Shown piece after piece: positions 59,950 through 64,000 of a stretch of DNA of 64,000 bases. A program made the position numbers and the translations under genes. Numbering within the stretch: the first letter of the stretch is position 1; each line of letters starts with the position of its first letter. The DNA is taken from NCBI GenBank assembly GCA_965153355.1, contig OZ231128.1, positions 35,836,001-35,900,000 of the forward strand. Reading direction: 5' to 3'. This DNA is from Flaccisagitta enflata (Eukaryota > Chaetognatha > Sagittoidea > Aphragmophora). The notes below the pieces were generated by a model that saw only the letters and a program-made list of their open reading frames with translations, ran no database searches and was not told where the DNA came from.

Positions 59950-60142
59950 CTGACAGACAGCAATTAAGGCGGGGTTGTAATATTACCATGAAGAGGTTGG
60001 CAGGGGCAGTGGGGCATCTCCCTACACACACGCTTACACACCCTCAAAAAAAACGTGTTTCTACACTTAATGACTAGTGCGTAAAGAACGGACGGACCAA
60101 CAGACGGACAAAGCCTCTAATGAAGTCGCTACTCCTCGAATA
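59950..60142 (-). mobile_element. HLE copy inside intron 1 (reverse)
   Basis: GGCGGGGTTGTAATATTACC, GGTTGGCAGGGGCAGTGGGG, ACGGACGGACCAACAGACGG, AAAGCCTCTAATGAAGTCGC and TACTCCTCGAATAAAAA. The 3' end is of the ATTGTGACCC variant type. Confidence 0.55.
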
Positions 60143-60199
60143 AAAAGGAAAAGATGAAAGAAACGCACGCCATAACTATGATTTTGTTCGTTTACTCAG

Positions 60200-60373
60200 C
60201 CATCAACCTGTGCGCCGACTGTCCCACAGTTCAAGTTTCTTCGTCATTATGTCCCAACGCGTGGATTCCTCAGTATGGGAATATCAGACCGGGAAAGAAT
60301 TGCCAATGTCTCGACAAATACGTTTGCTGCCCTTCGCAGTGTCCAGTGCCAAACGACATGGCGTGCCCCGAAG
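60200..60373 (+). CDS. Kazal-pentraxin gene, exon 2 (Cys-rich)
   Basis: The acceptor TTTGTTCGTTTACTCAG ends at 60199 and the donor GAAG|GTGATA starts at 60374. The exon enters and leaves in phase 1. It encodes a Cys-rich segment, AINLCADCPTVQVSSSLCPN then NCQCLDKYVCCPSQCPVPND and MACPE. In the alternative model the exon extends left to an ATG at 60154 (MKETHAITMILFVYSAINLC), which also gives a hydrophobic start. Both models give the same protein from AINLC onwards. Confidence 0.75.
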
Positions 60374-60806
60374 GTGATATGGAAATTTCACATGCAGTTT
60401 GTTTGTTTGTTTGTTTGTTTTTCGGGGGGGGGGGGGGACGGGCAGTCGGGGACGCGGTTGAACCAGATCTGGGCTTTGCCACTCGGACACTGGGTGTGCA
60501 ATAACATATCAATATTGTGTGTGAAAGGAAAACGGCATCAGATCACAGCATTTACCCTTATATTTGCATTGAAATGAATAAGGAGGAGGGAGAGCATGAT
60601 GACCTCCTATGCTTACAATGGAGAATGGAGGTGTGGCACGGAGGTAGTTGCTCTGGTCTCAGGGCCTTTTTTTTACAAAGTCTCAGTGAGACACCGGAAG
60701 CACTTTAAACACATGTCCGAGTGGCAAAGTCAAATTCAAAATCATGTTCTATCCCGGCCCCAGCGGGGAAGTCCTTTTGAAAGACGCAAGAAGAATCTAC
60801 AGAAGC

Positions 60807-61181
60807 AATGATATTACAGTGAGAGGGGTAGTCGAAATCGCTAGCACCCCTACCAGTAGCTCAGATGATCAATACCACAAGGGTATCAAAGGTGGTGTCT
60901 GATAGCTTATCCCAATACAATTCCCGCCATTTAATCTCAACCTAGTTTTAGAGATACAGCTCTTTTAGAGTGAAAATCGGCCATTTTCAGAAGTGTTGGA
61001 TTTAGCTCTTTTATGACCATTTTCTATAGAATGAGAAGGAAATTCGAAAAACGCCTTGATGGCGGGAAACGTTTTGGGATAAGCTTCCAGCTACCACCTT
61101 GGTTGTCTTTGTGACATTACCAATCTAAGCTGTGGGTAGGGGTGCTAGCGATTTTGCCGCCCCTCTCATTGTATTATCATT
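60807..61181. mobile_element. Foldback MITE in intron 2
   Basis: AATGATATTACAGTGAGAGG, GGTAGTCGAAATCGCTAGCA and CCCCTACC on the left are inverted at 61130-61181 (GGTAGGGGTGCTAGCGATTT ... ATTATCATT). TTCCCGCCAT and ATGGCGGGAA, TGGGATAAGC and GCTTATCCCA also pair. Confidence 0.7.
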
Positions 61182-61360
61182 GAATCTGTAAAGAAAAATG
61201 TAGTAGGAGAAAAAGAAAAAAAAAAGGAAAGAAAAGGAAAAATAGAAAGAAGAAAGAAGAAAAACACAGAGGAAGTGAGAGAATAAGAAAAAGGAAAGAA
61301 AAAAGAAGAAAACAAATGAAAATAGAATAATAGAAAAATCAAATTGCCTTTTTGCCCAAG

Positions 61361-61554
61361 GTGAGGAAATGTCGTCTGTTGGAGGAGACGTTTGTGGATG
61401 TCCGACGATGCGATGCATGAAATGTCCTCCACCGAAAAACGAAGCGGAAATGAACTGCGATAAATGCTCCATATACACCGTCATTCCAAATGGACCCAAT
61501 GGCTGCCCAAAGGCCACCTGCCAAAGAAAGAACCCGCCTGCAAATGTACCGAAG
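61361..61554 (+). CDS. Kazal-pentraxin gene, exon 3 (Cys-rich repeats)
   Basis: The acceptor TGCCTTTTTGCCCAAG ends at 61360 and the donor AAG|GTTGGC (the weakest of the set) starts at 61555. It enters in phase 1 and leaves in phase 0. The product is GEEMSSVGGDVCGCPTMRCM, then CPPPKNEAEMNCDKC and NGPNGCPKATCQRKNPPANV PK. Two copies of a module ending G-C-P-x(3)-C can be seen (CGCPTMRC, NGCPKATC). The same ending recurs in exon 5 (CGCQQMTC). Confidence 0.75.
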
Positions 61555-61677
61555 GTTGGCCGCAACGTACCTCATTTGCATGAAAACGAAGCGTGACAAC
61601 TGTGAGCATAGGTGGCTCAGAACCATGTTTTTTCCCTTTGTTTTTAATCAGTGGATATGTGTGTGTTTGTGAATGTA

Positions 61678-62434
61678 CACCGTCTTTAAATCGAAATGGC
61701 AAATAGTAAACCTTTGTAGCTTCAAAACTACTAGCCCGAAAGCCTTCAAATTTTCAGTGAATGTTGGTAACAACTGACCATTTTGTCATGTCCAAACTCG
61801 GATTTTAATACTGAATAGTTTGGGGTCGGTAAAACAAACAAAATATGCCCAATTTTTAGGACTGAATTATTTTTCTTGCTTTATTCGAGAAGACTTGTCT
61901 TTATCAATATACAGATGTCAAAAAAATTGAGCTACAACTCCGGGGTTGGTCTCAAATGATAGGAATTTTTTCAGAGATTACAAATTTACCTGAAAAATTG
62001 AAAAAAGTTAGATATAGATTTTATCATTGTTTTTTGGCGATCATTGCTAAAATTCAAACTGTCAATCATTTGAAAATCATTCAAATCTTCATAAATACAA
62101 TAAAATAATAAAATTTTCAAGCAGAACTTATATTCATGATTTGTAACTCTTCATCTAAGACCAACCCCAGGATTCAAGCTTGCTTAATCAGGAAAAAAGA
62201 CATTAAAAAAAAATAGATTCTTCCTAGTATAGCTGGGACAAATTTTTTTTTTCATAAAATTGATAGCTTTTCAATGCTTCAATGACCCCCAACCTATTCA
62301 GTTATAAAATCTGAGTTTTGGCATGACAAAATGGTCAGTTGTTACTAACATTCGCTGAAAATTTGAAGGTTTTTAGGCTAGTAGTTATGGAGCTACAAAG
62401 GTTTACAATTTGCCATTTCGATTCAAAGACGGTG
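61678..62434. mobile_element. 757-bp foldback element in intron 3, TA duplication
   Basis: CACCGTCTTTAAATCGAAAT to ATTTCGATTCAAAGACGGTG, flanked by TA at 61676-61677 and 62435-62436. The arms pair for about 150 bases (AACAACTGACCATTTTGTCA with TGACAAAATGGTCAGTTGTT). Non-coding. Confidence 0.82.
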
Positions 62435-62492
62435 TAAGTCCTCGCCCTTGTTCGCGACCATATTTTTCCCCTGATTACCTGTTACAACCCAG

Positions 62493-62564
62493 AATTGCAG
62501 CGTGTGTGAGAAAGAAGTAACTGAACGCGATCGATGTGGATTCGAGAGGACGTCATGCAAAAAG
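62493..62564 (+). CDS. Kazal-pentraxin gene, exon 4
   Basis: A 24-codon exon. The acceptor CTGTTACAACCCAG ends at 62492 and the donor AAAAAG|GTACTG starts at 62565; phase 0 on both sides. The product is NCSVCEKEVTERDRCGFERT SCKK, with four cysteines. Small symmetric exons like this suit a modular Cys-rich protein. Confidence 0.7.
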
Positions 62565-62704
62565 GTACTGTTTTTGACGGTAATTATCATCGCCTTTTTT
62601 CATGATTTTAAACTCTTCCAATGCGTAAATAGCATTTTGTCTTGTAACCTTCTAAGACCAAAAAATGTAAAATTCATGGTCTGCATGTCATGTCCCAATT
62701 ACAG

Positions 62705-62798
62705 GCTCCATGCGATTGTGGGGCTCCTCCAAAGTGTTGTGGCAGTCAAGTGTTGAAGGTTCAAACAGATTCGTGCGGTTGTCAGCAAATGACTTGTG
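62705..62798 (+). CDS. Kazal-pentraxin gene, exon 5 (Cys-rich module)
   Basis: The acceptor CATGTCCCAATTACAG ends at 62704 and the donor TGTG|GTGAGG starts at 62799; it enters in phase 0 and leaves in phase 1. The product is APCDCGAPPKCCGSQVLKVQ then TDSCGCQQMTC. The pattern C-C-G-x(10)-C-G-C-x(4)-C resembles the exon 2-3 module CPEGEEMSSVGGDVCGCPTM RC, so this is probably another copy of it. Confidence 0.75.
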
Positions 62799-63151
62799 GT
62801 GAGGGAAGAAACCCAAAGAATAAGCCAAAAATAATAATGGTAGATTTTATGGCTTCGTTTTTACGTGTGAGTCACACGGTGTGACGTGAGTTGGTAAATT
62901 TGATTTTCCTAACCAATGACTGTGAGTCAAGACAGTTGAGCAACAAAAAATGAGCACCTTTTCTTTTTGAACGCAAGAAAAGTAACCTCTTTTAAGGGAT
63001 TTTCATATTGGAAAAATTATCGAGATCTTAAATAGGGAATATAAAGATAATATCTAGATATAGTACCCAATGCGAAAACCCCTATAGACAATTTTCGAAT
63101 GATATTTTGTAAATATCATATAAACGCATAAATGTATCTTTCTCTCCTTAG
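62799..63151. other. Intron 5, no repeat recognised
   Basis: AT-rich, ends in the acceptor TTTCTCTCCTTAG. Confidence 0.5.
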
Positions 63152-63307
63152 TATGTGATCGAGAGTGTCCAACGATATTTGAGCCGGTTTGCGATGATAG
63201 ATGGGCTCTTCATGACAATTGGTGCTTATTTGGGATCGAAGCGTGTAAATTGGAGAAAAGCCTGCAAGTTCTAAAGTTAGCACCACTCAGTGCGTGCCCG
63301 GGAATGA
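63152..63307 (+). CDS. Kazal-pentraxin gene, exon 6 (Kazal domain)
   Basis: The acceptor TTTCTCTCCTTAG ends at 63151 and the consensus donor ATGA|GTAAGT starts at 63308; phase 1 on both sides, as is common for extracellular modules. The product has all six Kazal cysteines: CDREC, then PTIFEPVC, then DDRWALHDNWC, LFGIEAC and finally KLAPLSAC. The PVC and NxC landmarks of the family are present, while the usual Thr-Tyr before Asn is replaced by Leu-His-Asp. The residue at the usual P1 position (second after Cys2) is Thr. Follistatin/agrin-type Kazal domains share the C-P start, so protease inhibition cannot be assumed. Confidence 0.82.
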
Positions 63308-63720
63308 GTAAGTGACACAGCAGAGGGTTCATGCGCAAGTCGCAACCACAATTAATGCTTGCATACCTAAAGTTGTCCTTGTTATTGAAACAGATACACG
63401 ATTGTACGTTATTTTTGTAAAAATGCTTAGATATATGAGGGACGCGGTTTTTAGATCAATATATCATCAGTTGTGGTATTTGTATCCATGTTATTATATG
63501 ATGATATGTTGGTTGCTTAACTGATCTGTCTGTTGGTTTGCCAAAGACCATACTCTGCTTTTAGGCATCTACGGGCAGCTTTTGCATCATTGTTTTGGCT
63601 TCTGTCGTGTATCCAGCCCCATGCAATTTCATCACTGCCCACCTAAGATGTCACAAATCCAGTAGATCTAAGTACAACAATACTTACACATCATGTTTAC
63701 GACTATTTCCCCTTCTACAG
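63308..63720. other. Intron 6
   Basis: AT-rich and without recognised repeats. Contains a weak HLE-like phrase, GTCGTGTATCCAGCCCCATG, at 63603. It ends in the acceptor TTTCCCCTTCTACAG. Confidence 0.5.
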
Positions 63721-64000
63721 CTCCGGCACCTCACCACTGTTTTAGTTTCAATGAGAAGGATGTATCGGCTCACGTCGTTCTTCACCCTCTGCACGACCAA
63801 CCGATTGGAGAATTCACCATCGATTTTTCTTACAGATTATCCAAGATCACTCCTAACCCTCCTCTTCTCTCCTACGCGACCCCGGGCCGTTTCAACGAAT
63901 TAACGATAATGTTTGATCACGCAAATTATGGGAACTCACGCCTTCTTACCTTTCCCATTCATGGCAAAGAGCTCAATGTATTTCATAGGGTCACGATGAC
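63721..64000 (+). CDS. Kazal-pentraxin gene, exon 7 (pentraxin domain, cut by window end)
   Basis: The acceptor TTTCCCCTTCTACAG ends at 63720. Entering in phase 1, the frame is open for all 93 codons to the window edge. It follows the N-terminal part of the pentraxin fold closely: F-x-F-x(3)-D with a V-x-L strand (HHCFSFNEKDVSAHVVLH), then GEFTIDFSYRLS, then LLSYATPGRFNELTI. The SYAT...NE signature is characteristic of pentraxins. The calcium-binding C-terminal region lies beyond the window. Pentraxins are secreted pattern-recognition lectins that assemble into rings. Here the domain follows Cys-rich modules and a Kazal domain, as in long pentraxins, which also carry unrelated N-terminal regions. 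Confidence 0.75.

Noticed and set aside
63595-63903. A 102-codon ATG frame at the right end
   Set aside because: It overlaps exon 7 in another frame; the pentraxin-like frame has domain similarity and an in-phase acceptor.

Overview
This window is nuclear DNA from an animal, most likely a repeat-rich marine invertebrate. I cannot name the species. The reasons are: spliced genes with GT-AG introns, extracellular protein families typical of metazoans (immunoglobulin superfamily, Kazal, pentraxin), fragments of two animal-type LINE clades, an LTR retrotransposon, and very dense simple repeats and foldback transposons. Most long open frames in the window are translations of microsatellites (Ser-Leu, Arg-Glu, His-Thr, Cys-Val, poly-Cys, poly-Lys) and are not genes.

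Two real protein genes can be assembled by splice-site and phase logic, both on the + strand. (1) An immunoglobulin-superfamily gene has exons at 15356-15530, 26040-26202, 29309-29447 and 42030-42168. Their intron phases chain perfectly (2, 0, 1), and the joined product reads through the end of one Ig domain, a whole second domain and the start of a third. Weaker candidate exons lie at 46834-46938, 51618-51709 and 57463-57612. (2) A secreted multidomain gene starts at 59732 and runs off the right edge. Seven exons with matching phases encode a signal peptide, a run of short Cys-rich modules, a six-cysteine Kazal domain and the N-terminal part of a pentraxin domain. I know of no described protein with this order of domains, and it is the most interesting gene here.

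The rest is mobile and satellite DNA. One dispersed family dominates: hairpin-ended elements of about 140-550 bp (called HLE here), with a 5' end like GTCGCGTGCTACGCGAC and a 3' end like GCCGTGTATCCGGCCTTGTT, carrying GGTC/GGAC microsatellites and exchangeable minisatellite cores. They resemble non-autonomous Helentron/HINE or pearl-type elements. A second family (PCE here) is a composite with inverted hairpin ends around tandem cores. These two families nest in each other and are themselves hit by TA-target foldback MITEs.

Layout: 0-5 kb HLE and PCE elements, then microsatellites; 5-8 kb foldback elements, including one with a 9-bp target duplication; 8-14 kb a dense nest of HLE, PCE and MITE copies; 15.4 kb an Ig exon; 15.8-18.9 kb a giant head-to-head satellite palindrome interrupted by a MITE; 19-22 kb a LINE fragment and GA/CT tracts; 23.6-28.6 kb MITEs, an Ig exon, HLE copies and a LINE tail; 29.3 kb an Ig exon; 29.5-37.7 kb a pogo-like MITE and then a gag-only LTR retrotransposon lodged inside a foldback element; 38-49 kb minisatellites, a duplicated 1.2-1.9 kb segment and an Ig exon at 42 kb; 49.4-51.5 kb a 2.1-kb palindrome; 51-59 kb orphan exons, HLE copies and the longest TTG/TTC and GT tracts; 59.7-64 kb the Kazal-pentraxin gene with MITEs in its introns.

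All calls come from reading the sequence by eye. No database search or alignment program was run.
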